From positions 1 to 64,000 of the forward strand of contig CANFHA010000004.1 of assembly GCA_947446645.1 (NCBI GenBank): a DNA stretch of 64,000 nucleotides, given 5' to 3'. The notes under the pieces were generated by a model that was given only the letters and a program-made list of their open reading frames with translations, searched no databases and had not been told where the DNA came from. This document shows, piece by piece, positions 1 through 7,849 of the stretch. The first letter of the stretch is position 1. The number at the start of each line of letters is the position of its first letter. The DNA is from Chitinophagaceae bacterium (lineage in GTDB: Bacteria; Bacteroidota; Bacteroidia; Chitinophagales; Chitinophagaceae). Position numbers and translations under genes: made by a program.

Positions 1-79
1 AAAAAACATTTTGCAACTTGTGACGTTGACGCGTCATGAACAACGACAACTAATTGATAATCAGTAAAATAGTATATGC

Positions 80-104
80 GGTGTGAGTACCTCTCTCTCC
101 GCCA
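80..104. other. possible attachment site (tRNA-Ser 3'-end-like)
   Basis: Bases 85-104 end in CTCTCTCCGCCA, which resembles the 3' acceptor end of a serine tRNA with encoded CCA. No complete tRNA can be folded from the bases to its left. It lies about 270 bases before a tyrosine recombinase gene, the usual arrangement at the end of an integrated element. The first 79 bases show no gene, only a 10-bp palindrome TGACGCGTCA at 27-36. The att assignment is inference. Confidence 0.35.
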
Positions 105-128
105 AGTGACTATCTAAAAAAGTCCAAA

Positions 129-161
129 AGCGTCTAAATCAAGCATTTAGGCGCTTTTTTG
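129..161 (+). terminator. rho-independent terminator-like hairpin
   Basis: An 11-bp stem (AGCGTCTAAAT at 129-139 with ATTTAGGCGCT at 145-155, one G-T pair) closes a 5-base loop and is followed by a run of T. It would end transcription entering from the left of the window, ahead of the integrase gene. Confidence 0.6.
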
Positions 162-216
162 TTTTAGTTCTGTTCTAAAAATGTATCGTTTTGTCTATAG
201 TTTGGGTTTCTAAGCG

Positions 217-248
217 GGTTTCTTTTTAGAACGCTCAAAAAAGAAACC
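217..248. repeat. perfect 11-bp inverted repeat before the integrase
   Basis: GGTTTCTTTTT (217-227) and AAAAAGAAACC (238-248) are exact reverse complements with 10 bases between them. It may be an integrase arm site or a second hairpin. Nothing else recognisable lies between 161 and the integrase start at 375. Confidence 0.5.
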
Positions 249-374
249 AAGCAGTTAGACAGATTTGGACATAATAAGACTGAAAAACAACAAGTTATGC
301 GCACTTTTTCTTCCTTAGAAATGTAATTTTGTAATCACAAATGGGGGGCACAATTATTAAAAAATTGCGCCAAT

Positions 375-1580
375 ATGGTTTCTCAAAAAGCAAACTTCTC
401 GCTGGTCATTTACATCAGCAGAACCAAGACAAAACAGAACGGAGAAGTTCCCGTTCTGATGAAGATTAACATCAATGGAGAGCGTGTAGTCATGCAGCTC
501 CATCGTAGCATTCACCCAGATCAATGGGATAGCAAACGTAACCGTGTGAGCGGTCGTTCGCATGAGGCTACGGAATTTAATCGTTACATCGAATCCGTGC
601 TCACCAGGGCACGACAAAAGTATTCGGAGCTAATTACCCTTCATGAGACGATAACGCCTCAGATGCTTCGAGATTCGATTCTAGGAGTAAATACAGCTAA
701 GGCAAGAATGATCGTTGAAATTTGGGATGATCATATCTCCGGATTGCGAAAACTCATCGGTAAAGAATGTACGGTTGCAACATGCCAGAAGTATACCTCT
801 GCTAGAAATCATTTCGTCAATTTTCTGAAACTTAAATACAAGACTTCAGATGTTCCGGTAAAGGCAGTCGACCATTACATGATTACCGAGTTTGCGATGT
901 ATTTGAAAACTGAAAGAGGTTGCAATTTCAATACAGCAAATAAGTTTCTTCAAAACCTTAAACGTATAACATTCCGTTGTCTTCATCATGGTTGGATATT
1001 GAAAGATCCATTCGCAGGAATCAGCCTAAAAATGAAAGAAGTTGACCGTCCCTATCTGACAGAAGAAGAACTCCAAAAGCTAATGGATTTCACGTCGCCG
1101 TTTGATCGGTTAAATCGGGTGCGTGACTTCTTCATTTTCTCCTGCTTTACGGGGCTTGCTTATGCGGATGTCAAGAAACTCAAGCGTAGTGAAATTGAAG
1201 TCAATGAAGCCGGCTATTGGATAAAGACCAAGCGACAAAAGACTGGAGGCCGTGCTAACATTCCATTACTAGATGTACCGATTAAAATCATCAACAAGTA
1301 TGTCAATATTGATATGCTTCAGGACAATGATCCAATCCTTCCTATCCTCAGCAATCAAAAGATGAATGCCTATATCAAGGAGATTGCAGACCTATGTGGA
1401 ATCACCAAGGTATTGTCTTACCATGTCGCACGTCACACCTTTGCTACAACGGTAACTTTAACCAATGGCGTTCCTATTGAAAGCGTGAGTAAAATGCTAG
1501 GTCATAAAAACATCAACAGCACACAGCATTATGCTCGGATTGTAGATAAGAAAGTTGGTGATGTGCATTTTGGTCTATGA
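375..1580 (+). CDS. tyrosine-type site-specific recombinase (integrase)
   Basis: A Bacteroidota-type tyrosine recombinase that would cut and rejoin DNA at the element's attachment site. An arm-binding N-terminal region covers about residues 8-95, a SAM-like core-binding domain about 105-200, and the catalytic domain the rest. Visible motifs are TGLAYADV, HVARHTFA (His-x-x-Arg) and LGHKNINSTQHYA with the nucleophile Tyr386. The first catalytic Arg of the family is replaced by Ala in TGLAYADV, a variation also known from Bacteroidota integrases such as IntDOT. The protein stops only 15 residues after Tyr386, and its stop codon directly meets the broken regulator gene on the other strand, so the extreme C-terminus may have been replaced at a junction. 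It marks the left end of the island. Confidence 0.93.
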   Translation: MVSQKANFSLVIYISRTKTKQNGEVPVLMKININGERVVMQLHRSIHPDQWDSKRNRVSGRSHEATEFNRYIESVLTRARQKYSELITLHETITPQMLRDSILGVNTAKARMIVEIWDDHISGLRKLIGKECTVATCQKYTSARNHFVNFLKLKYKTSDVPVKAVDHYMITEFAMYLKTERGCNFNTANKFLQNLKRITFRCLHHGWILKDPFAGISLKMKEVDRPYLTEEELQKLMDFTSPFDRLNRVRDFFIFSCFTGLAYADVKKLKRSEIEVNEAGYWIKTKRQKTGGRANIPLLDVPIKIINKYVNIDMLQDNDPILPILSNQKMNAYIKEIADLCGITKVLSYHVARHTFATTVTLTNGVPIESVSKMLGHKNINSTQHYARIVDKKVGDVHFGL

Positions 1581-1818
1581 AATATCCTCGATTTGATTTT
1601 GAATATTCAATGTCAATACCAAAAATGTTTCTGATTTCCCGAATGTCTCTTTGAAGTGTGCGTTGTGAAAAAGCAATGTTCAAAGTATCGTCCTGCATTT
1701 GCAAATACTCAAACTGGCTTTCAACATAGTCTTGCAAATCCTCATAAGTCGAATATGGTTTTGCCTTCAGTTTTTTGACAATTAAGAGGTAGCGTGATAT
1801 GTAGCCGCGTTTAGACAT
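1513..1818 (-). pseudogene. truncated WYL-type transcriptional regulator (N-terminal HTH part only)
   Basis: From the ATG at 1818 the protein begins MSKRGYISRYLLIVKKLKAK and continues to a recognition-helix-like FSQRTLQRDIREIRNIFGID. This is the winged-helix N-terminus of WYL-domain regulators from Bacteroidota. Such proteins are usually around 300 residues, but this frame is recognisable only up to RGYFI. It then reads the antisense of the integrase 3' end for about 20 residues and stops. The WYL ligand-binding domain is absent. The gene begins 5 bases after the stop of the DUF262 gene, so it is the last gene of that operon. Full-length relatives are typically regulators. This remnant may still bind DNA, but that is unproven. 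Confidence 0.65.
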
Positions 1819-1823
1819 ATTGG

Positions 1824-3899
1824 TTATTTGACTTTGTAACAATCTTCAACACTCGGTCTTTTATAACTGCCAAATAGATAACAAAACTCTCCTGAATTGG
1901 GGATGCCGAAATACTTAGATTGACAATGTTTATCTAATAATTCCGGCTCCTTTATCAGGCGCTTTTTCCAATTAGGCATATTGTCTGGACAATGGAAATC
2001 ATTAATCACTTCACTTGCTGGTTTGTTTATTAGTAGCATTAGCAAATCGCGCAAATAATCTTTATAATAGCCATCGGTGAAATTATTTTTCAAGTCACTT
2101 GTGTTTTCTATCAAACACCGTTTGTTTGCATCGGTATTGTAGCTCCACGTACCCCAGTAGGTATAGAAGTCGTTGCCTTTTATAGTCAATAAAGCACGGC
2201 GGAATTCATTTGTGACGTCTGATTCGTTTAGATATTGTTTGATTACTTTTTGTACTTCCGATAATATACCCGCATCAAATTGTTTCTTTGAATCTGAGAA
2301 ATCAATACAATGCAATGGGAAAGCTATTTCTCCCATACAAAAGTTCGTGTCCTCTGTTTGAAAAATGACGTGCCTGTTAGACGAATTAGCCTGTATAATT
2401 TTTGCCTTCAAAATTTCTTCAGAAACCTGCGTAGAAGCGAAGTTCGACTTTGGATTATTTCTGGAAAGATATTGATAGATATTTCCTATCCCGCTCGAAA
2501 TTTCCTTAAGTAATCCAATTGCGCCGATAAAGGATGTGGCACTATCAATCGTAGAATTGTGAACGATATTGCGCACCACTCGCATCCAGTCGGAAAATGT
2601 CGTTGACTCAAAATTCTCGTCTCCTATTGCTTGTGTTTGAGCGAAAAATAAGGCACGCTGTTTATAGGTGATTTCCTCTCCGTTTATGAACTCGGTAAAA
2701 ATTGTCGCTCCAGGAGTGCAATAATCCCAGAGCGGCAAGTTCTCCGGAAGTAATTCATCATTAAAGAACTTATTATCTCTTCTTACTGCGTATTTATCAA
2801 AACAAGTTTTCAAACAATCAAAGCCCTTTTTGCTCGGAAAGTCATGAGGCTCGATATTAGTTGGGGCGTTAACTAAATCGGATATTCTTCTCTCTATCCT
2901 TTCCCGCTTTATTGCCTCAATTGTGACTGGCTTACCTTTTGATTTTGCTGCGAGTTCATTCTTGACTATTTTGTCAGCTTCAAAGTCCTCATAAATTTCA
3001 AGGTTTTCGGCATAGTTACTAATTGCTATTCCAACGATAAAATTGAGCAGTTCTCTGTCAATTAAATTATCCGCATTTTTATACTTCCAAAACAAATCAG
3101 TCCAACAAGAATCTATTTTGTGAGAAAAATGAGCATTAAAACTCAGTCCGGCCTCCCAATTACATTCAATTATATACTGCTCGAATTTCGCCTTGAATTT
3201 TTCAAAATCAGTAAGCGCTTTCCCACGAGCATTCATTTTGATGTATAGATCATCCGAAAGACCAAAATGTTTTAGTGGGATATGAAGAAAGCTGATTCTG
3301 TTTCTTATTGTCAGTTCTTCCCAAATGTTACCCCTGCCGCCAAGGCGTTGGAATTTTTGATGAATTGCATCCAGCATAATCAGCATGGCTTCAATTGTTG
3401 GGTCTTTCTTCCACGAGAGAAAAAACCAAGAGCTGTCAATTAGACTTTTAGATAAGCTATTGTATAAAGGCTCCCCATTGGCATCATTATCAGAGTCCAA
3501 GAGCTTGTTGAAATCTATCCCATGCTCAACTAACTGATTGCAAAATTCACGTGAACTTGTTCGCGTTTCGTATGTGAACTTTTTAAGTGTCGCTTTATTT
3601 ACGTTTAGCAAGTTTTCTTTAGCAGCTATATACCAGTGTAATAAAAAAAGAGTTGTTAGCCGCTGCTGTCCGTCCAATGGCTGCAAGCAATTGTCTTGTT
3701 CATTCCCATAGATGAAGTCAAGCTCAATAATTTTCCCCTCCTCTATAGTACTTAACAAGGCATCCAAAAACTTGTTCCGTATCTCAAATCTATCCTTTCT
3801 ACCTTGCGCATAATCCCTTTGTATAATCGGGATTTCTATTCTCGATTTTTCAATTAATTGCCAAAAAGTCAACTTGTCAGCCAACGGATTGCTATTCAT
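1824..3899 (-). CDS. DUF262 domain protein (GmrS-like NTPase family)
   Basis: A 691-residue protein with the N-terminal DUF262 signatures IPIIQRDYAQGR (residues 24-34) and LDGQQRLTTLFLLHWY (around 75-90). DUF262 is the ParB-like nucleotide-hydrolysing domain of the GmrSD type IV restriction proteins and of several anti-phage proteins. No clear HNH motif is visible in its C-terminal part, unlike its partner. Its ATG overlaps the end of the upstream DUF262-DUF1524 gene by 8 bases, so the two are translationally coupled and probably form a complex. The likely role is sensing or cutting foreign or modified DNA, inferred from the family and the island setting. The substrate is unknown. Confidence 0.85.
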   Translation of the reverse strand: MNSNPLADKLTFWQLIEKSRIEIPIIQRDYAQGRKDRFEIRNKFLDALLSTIEEGKIIELDFIYGNEQDNCLQPLDGQQRLTTLFLLHWYIAAKENLLNVNKATLKKFTYETRTSSREFCNQLVEHGIDFNKLLDSDNDANGEPLYNSLSKSLIDSSWFFLSWKKDPTIEAMLIMLDAIHQKFQRLGGRGNIWEELTIRNRISFLHIPLKHFGLSDDLYIKMNARGKALTDFEKFKAKFEQYIIECNWEAGLSFNAHFSHKIDSCWTDLFWKYKNADNLIDRELLNFIVGIAISNYAENLEIYEDFEADKIVKNELAAKSKGKPVTIEAIKRERIERRISDLVNAPTNIEPHDFPSKKGFDCLKTCFDKYAVRRDNKFFNDELLPENLPLWDYCTPGATIFTEFINGEEITYKQRALFFAQTQAIGDENFESTTFSDWMRVVRNIVHNSTIDSATSFIGAIGLLKEISSGIGNIYQYLSRNNPKSNFASTQVSEEILKAKIIQANSSNRHVIFQTEDTNFCMGEIAFPLHCIDFSDSKKQFDAGILSEVQKVIKQYLNESDVTNEFRRALLTIKGNDFYTYWGTWSYNTDANKRCLIENTSDLKNNFTDGYYKDYLRDLLMLLINKPASEVINDFHCPDNMPNWKKRLIKEPELLDKHCQSKYFGIPNSGEFCYLFGSYKRPSVEDCYKVK

Positions 3900-5574
3900 T
3901 TTTTGATTTAATTTGACGTGGTAAATACGGTTTTAATGTTGTAATAATGTCTTTTATATAGGCACTTCTGTCAATCTTACCCCAAAAAGTCATTTGTGAA
4001 ACCTCATTGCTGTAAAATTTCATAAATACATTTTTAGTACATACAGGTATAAATGTTCCATTTTTGTCTCTTTCGATTATTGTCTTCCGCTTCACGGGGA
4101 ACACAGCATTTTTATAGCTCCGATTAGTTCCTGCATCCAGTAAAACAAGGTTCGAAATATCATTAATATCTTCGTGGATTTTAGATTCACTAAAGTGATC
4201 TAAGACTTCCGCATATACCCGTTCAAAATTTTCTTTTTGATATTCTGACATCCGTTTTCTCAATTCGTTGTCCTTGACAAAGAAGGACACTTCCTTTAAC
4301 CAGTCGTTTTGATGCGCTTCTGTAGTAGGCATGTCTTCCGCAACTGCCGCGATATGTTCGACATCCCAATTTTCCTTTTTGTATCGGTCAAAAGGGAAAC
4401 GATTAGTTTCATTTACATTGTTAAGCATGGTTTGAATATTGTGAAGTAACAAAACGTTTCTAATGAGGCCACTTCCATATTCTAAGTCGTTAACCTGGAC
4501 TTTCACCTTCTCTTTTATTTTGCTGTCTATTGATGCCTTTAGCTCTGTTTTAGAGAGTTCTTTTTTGAGTTTTACTATTTCTTTTATGTTTGTCCCTGTA
4601 GCTACTAAAAAGCCAATTTTGTGATATAATTCTCGATCAATAAACCACTCTTCTAAGACCTGATAATACTTTTTTATTTCTTGCCAATTTTCGACAATCT
4701 CGCTTTCTGTATATTGTTTAAACTTTTCGTTGAAATGCCTGAAGGTGAAAAAATCATCGGCATTTGAAGGCTTATTTGCTATCAAATCGAAAATGAACTC
4801 TATTCGTGTGGGCAGCGTATTTTTTTCCTTATTTAAAAAATACCAAAAAGCGTTGTTTTGTAGAGCGTATTCAATTTGGTCCCATTCGGACGCAATTTCC
4901 AATTGCTTCAGTTTAATTTTTTCGTTGTCTGAATTTCTAAAATTCGAGCTATTCAGGAACGATGCTTTTATCAACTCCGAATTTGTTAGAGGTATCTTGC
5001 CGCTATTTATACGTGTGAAAATATCTATAGAATCGTTGGTGGTTTCGTACCAGATCACCTTTGTAAAATGCAGGAACTTAGACTCGAACCCATTGGTGTC
5101 GAAATTCTGCCCTCTTTTTTCAAACCAAGCTGCAATATTTTTGTAGGCCGAGGATATGAAGTAATAGTCAATGTTTGAATCGTCAATTGCATCCTCAGTT
5201 AGATCCTTCAAATAACTCTCTGAGCCTGTCCTTGTTTCATATTGAAGAGCGAATAGTTTTTTTCTTCTATTCTCTGCACCTTGATTTAGATAGTGGAGTA
5301 TTAGGTAAATTGTAGTCAACCTTTGTTGCCCATCTATAACGTCCCATTTCCCATCATTCTCTTTCACGACAATTGGTTGCAAACAATACCACGTTTTATC
5401 ACTCAAACCTGTAATCTCTTTTGGTGAAAATTCTGCAATATCATTAAGAATGTCTTCTACCTGTTGCTTTGTCCAACGATACCCTCTCTGGTATGATGGG
5501 ATAAAGAAGCTGTATTGCAACAGATCGCCAATTGTTTTCGTCGTTAAAGGGATTTTATTTTCTACTATTGACAT
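3892..5574 (-). CDS. DUF262-DUF1524 (HNH) protein, GmrSD-like putative nuclease
   Basis: A 560-residue protein carrying both halves of a GmrSD-like enzyme. The DUF262 region has IPSYQRGYRW (25-34) and DGQQRLTTIY (81-90). The DUF1524 HNH-type nuclease region has WDVEHIA, with His407 as the likely catalytic histidine, and ISNLVLLDAGTNRSYKN ending near residue 488. GmrSD enzymes couple NTP hydrolysis to cleavage of modified DNA. Whether this one does is inference. The gene overlaps the exonuclease gene upstream by 20 bases and the second DUF262 gene downstream by 8 bases. Its partner lacks an obvious HNH part, so this protein may supply the cutting activity for the pair. Confidence 0.88.
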   Translation of the reverse strand: MSIVENKIPLTTKTIGDLLQYSFFIPSYQRGYRWTKQQVEDILNDIAEFSPKEITGLSDKTWYCLQPIVVKENDGKWDVIDGQQRLTTIYLILHYLNQGAENRRKKLFALQYETRTGSESYLKDLTEDAIDDSNIDYYFISSAYKNIAAWFEKRGQNFDTNGFESKFLHFTKVIWYETTNDSIDIFTRINSGKIPLTNSELIKASFLNSSNFRNSDNEKIKLKQLEIASEWDQIEYALQNNAFWYFLNKEKNTLPTRIEFIFDLIANKPSNADDFFTFRHFNEKFKQYTESEIVENWQEIKKYYQVLEEWFIDRELYHKIGFLVATGTNIKEIVKLKKELSKTELKASIDSKIKEKVKVQVNDLEYGSGLIRNVLLLHNIQTMLNNVNETNRFPFDRYKKENWDVEHIAAVAEDMPTTEAHQNDWLKEVSFFVKDNELRKRMSEYQKENFERVYAEVLDHFSESKIHEDINDISNLVLLDAGTNRSYKNAVFPVKRKTIIERDKNGTFIPVCTKNVFMKFYSNEVSQMTFWGKIDRSAYIKDIITTLKPYLPRQIKSKNE

Positions 5575-6052
5575 TGTTTTGTTTTAAATGCAACTGAAAT
5601 AGTTCTGCACATGCTAACGCATCGCTTAAGGCATCATGGTGATTAAGGTTAATGCTGTGCACTCTGCATAGCGAGGCCAAATTAGCACGAAAAATTTTAT
5701 ACGTACAGTGTCCAAAAAATGAAGGAACTTCTATGTCATAATACGCCAATGTTTGATTGAGGCATTGAAAGTCAAACGCAAAGCCATTGTGCGCAACTAC
5801 GTTTTGCCCAGTAATATATGGCTCAATTTGCTTCCAAATTCCATTGAAGGTTGGAGCATTTGCAGTGTGCTCAGGAGTAATGCCATGAATTTCAATGAAG
5901 TTATTCCAGTAGTAATTATTGGGTGGCTGTACCAAAAGAGACAGCCGCTCCGTAATAATTCCATTTTCCATGCGAACCAAGCCTACCTGACAAATACTCC
6001 AACGTTTGCCCTGCGCAGTTTCAAAATCAATGGCTGTAAAGGAGTTAATCAT
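5555..6052 (-). CDS. 3'-5' exonuclease, DEDDh (DnaQ-like) family
   Basis: A 165-residue single-domain exonuclease. Motif ExoI is TAIDFET (Asp9, Glu11), ExoII is VVAHNGFAFD (Asp94), and ExoIII is HHDALSDA (His139 and Asp144, H-x4-D). All four acidic residues and the histidine of the DEDDh class are therefore present. Small proteins of this type degrade single-stranded DNA or RNA 3' ends. The gene is tightly coupled in an operon with DUF262 nucleases, overlapping the next gene by 20 bases and starting 2 bases after the repeat-protein gene. That suggests it processes nucleic acid products in the same defence pathway rather than acting as a polymerase proofreading subunit. Confidence 0.9.
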   Translation of the reverse strand: MINSFTAIDFETAQGKRWSICQVGLVRMENGIITERLSLLVQPPNNYYWNNFIEIHGITPEHTANAPTFNGIWKQIEPYITGQNVVAHNGFAFDFQCLNQTLAYYDIEVPSFFGHCTYKIFRANLASLCRVHSINLNHHDALSDALACAELFQLHLKQNNVNSRK

Positions 6053-6054
6053 TT

Positions 6055-6357
6055 TTATGCGCTTCTTTCACTCAGTCTTTTACATTTCTTGTCATACGTC
6101 CTCAGCCAACTTCCCTCTTTTGTCGTGAAAGTTTGTCCGGCGGCAGTTCTTACCTCCTTGCCACTTGCTGACATTTCCGCAATTCTTTTGCAATGCTCAT
6201 CATAAGTCCGTATCCATGAACCTTCTTCGGTTACAAAAAAGTCGGAACCGATGCCCACTACCTCCTTATTAGAAGCGGACATTTCTGAGATTCTCTTGCT
6301 TTTCTCATCGTAAACTCTAATCCAAGAGCCTTCGTTTTGTACGTTTGAAATTGCCAT
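6055..6357 (-). CDS. small protein of three GSWIRTYD-type repeats, function unknown
   Basis: A 100-residue protein made almost entirely of three copies of a ~35-residue unit. The units begin EGSWIRVYDEKSKRISEMSA, EGSWIRTYDEHCKRIAEMSA and EGSWLRTYDKKCKRLSERSA, joined by linkers with KEV and a Gly/Phe pattern. The alternation suggests paired beta strands, as in a small propeller or solenoid, but no fold can be assigned by eye. There is no signal peptide and no catalytic motif. It lies 2 bases before the exonuclease gene and 56 bases after the AAA gene, inside the defence-like operon. Two of the three units have Cys where the first has Ser. A binding, sensor or inhibitor role is possible. No function is claimed. 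Confidence 0.75.
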   Translation of the reverse strand: MAISNVQNEGSWIRVYDEKSKRISEMSASNKEVVGIGSDFFVTEEGSWIRTYDEHCKRIAEMSASGKEVRTAAGQTFTTKEGSWLRTYDKKCKRLSERSA

Positions 6358-6413
6358 AATTCTATTTTATTTAATTTTTACTGCCTACTCTATACAGTTT
6401 TCGACATCCCTGT

Positions 6414-7553
6414 TTATTTTGAAGATATACATTTAAAACCAATGGGAGCATTTTTTATCTCCTGTTGAAAGTCTTTTTCCTCTTGATTATATATTGCCGT
6501 CAAGGACATCGGCTTATTAATAATGGTAGCAAACCCTAATTTCTCGGACAGCTTCTGCGCTTTTTCAATTTCCAGCTCCTTAAATTCATATTTAGCGATT
6601 AATCTTCCTTTGCGCATTAATGCCGAATCAACCTTTGATATGTCCGTATTAAACGAACATATTACCTGTATATTGAGACAGTCTGAAAGCAGTCCATCCG
6701 AAATATTCAGTAGTGCCGAAACAGGCGAACTGCCGTCTTTTTCCCGGTCAACAACGATATTTTCGGCATCTTCAATCACAAATACAGAATTTGGATTTTC
6801 GATTAGCACTGAAATCAAATCAGGATTAGTTATGGCACTTGCCATATTGGGAGGCAAGAAAATAACATCTTTTTTTAGTAGTGAAATAAGATACCTGATA
6901 TAGGAGGTCTTGCCAGTTCCTGGCTTGCCATGCAACAATACCAGCCCCTTATCATTTTTCTTTGACAGTCTCTTCAGAATTGTTTGATGAATTTCTGTAA
7001 AATCATCATTGTAGTTGTCGGTAATATTCAGCTTCGGTTTTGTTACCTCTAACGACTTAGTATCAATACCAAGTTTTGAAGACACTAAGAGAGAAATTTC
7101 GGGTTTTCTACGGGTTTTCTTTTCCCGAAACTTAACTACACCACTAATAATTTCTTCAACTTTTTCAATTGAGGTTTTACGAAAGAGGAACCTTACGGTA
7201 GATTGATTTGTATCGAAGTCAACAATTAAGTCTTCATCAAGGATATAGAAAATATCGTCAAGCTCGGCTTTCTTTCGGCTATCGAAATACCTTTTGTCGA
7301 AATGAAAGCCTTTTATGTCATTCTTATATGTCTCTATAAACCACCGATTGGCTTTTCTGCAATCAATATTTATTTCATTTATGAAGTTTGGAATGGTATT
7401 AAAATAAGCGAGAAACAAGGTGAATTCGTTTAGATAAGAACCATTCCGTTCTGCAAAAACTTCTGATATGTTCATTCTTGCGACTGGCTTTTCTAATTCA
7501 AATTCTCTTGCTTGTAACTCCTTAAAACATACAGTTTGTGATGCCATATACAT
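6414..7553 (-). CDS. AAA-family ATPase with unique N-terminal domain
   Basis: A 379-residue protein with an AAA module in its C-terminal half: Walker A GKPGTGKTS (209-217), Walker B VFVIEDAE (257-264), a sensor-1 Asn in CSFNTD (302), and MRKGRL giving arginine-finger candidates Arg314 and Arg317. The layout resembles BCS1-like and other small AAA ATPases. The N-terminal ~195 residues match nothing I recognise and may be the sensor or substrate domain. It is the first gene of the operon, with a TAnnTTTG box 14 bases upstream. It probably remodels or loads the nucleases encoded downstream (inference). An alternative ATG lies two codons in, at 7547. Confidence 0.85.
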   Translation of the reverse strand: MYMASQTVCFKELQAREFELEKPVARMNISEVFAERNGSYLNEFTLFLAYFNTIPNFINEINIDCRKANRWFIETYKNDIKGFHFDKRYFDSRKKAELDDIFYILDEDLIVDFDTNQSTVRFLFRKTSIEKVEEIISGVVKFREKKTRRKPEISLLVSSKLGIDTKSLEVTKPKLNITDNYNDDFTEIHQTILKRLSKKNDKGLVLLHGKPGTGKTSYIRYLISLLKKDVIFLPPNMASAITNPDLISVLIENPNSVFVIEDAENIVVDREKDGSSPVSALLNISDGLLSDCLNIQVICSFNTDISKVDSALMRKGRLIAKYEFKELEIEKAQKLSEKLGFATIINKPMSLTAIYNQEEKDFQQEIKNAPIGFKCISSK

Positions 7554-7566
7554 TGATATTGTGTGT

Positions 7567-7574
7567 CAAAAGTA
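7567..7574 (-). promoter_or_regulatory. -7 promoter box of the AAA-DUF262 operon
   Basis: On the minus strand TACTTTTG matches the Bacteroidota -7 consensus TAnnTTTG, 14 bases before the AAA start codon. A TTTG lies at 7589-7592 with a 14-base spacer, shorter than the usual 17-23. Confidence 0.55.
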
Positions 7575-7696
7575 GATTTCGAAAACGCCAAACTGTGTCG
7601 CCGTGAAACTATTTCTTTAAAATCCTCTCTAAATTTTTTCTGCTAAAGTCAATTTTTATTAAGAAATGACTTTTCCGGGGGCGAACGACTGATTTT

Positions 7697-7777
7697 CGAC
7701 TGAATCCAATCTTAATCTAAACAGCGGCCATATCGTTTCCGTAATTGAAAAAATATGCTGGCAAATAGCAAATTATG
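7697..7777. repeat. imperfect ~80-bp direct repeat, copy A
   Basis: This segment aligns along its length with 13470-13549, keeping AATCTAAA, GCGG-CAT, TCGT-TCCGTA and GCAAATAGCAA in the same order. It lies about 145 bases upstream of the AAA operon start and just before the PIN-like gene. Apart from this repeat and the promoter box, 7554-7849 has no recognisable gene. Confidence 0.65.
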
Positions 7778-7849
7778 TCCCAAGTGAATGAAACATACAG
7801 CAGGTATGCTGCTATTAATGAATGAGCAAACAAATTCCTAACTTTAAAT

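Noticed and set aside
1824-7553. Complete restriction-modification system
   Set aside because: No DNA methyltransferase motifs are found in the operon. The DUF262 proteins point to a modification-dependent or other type instead.
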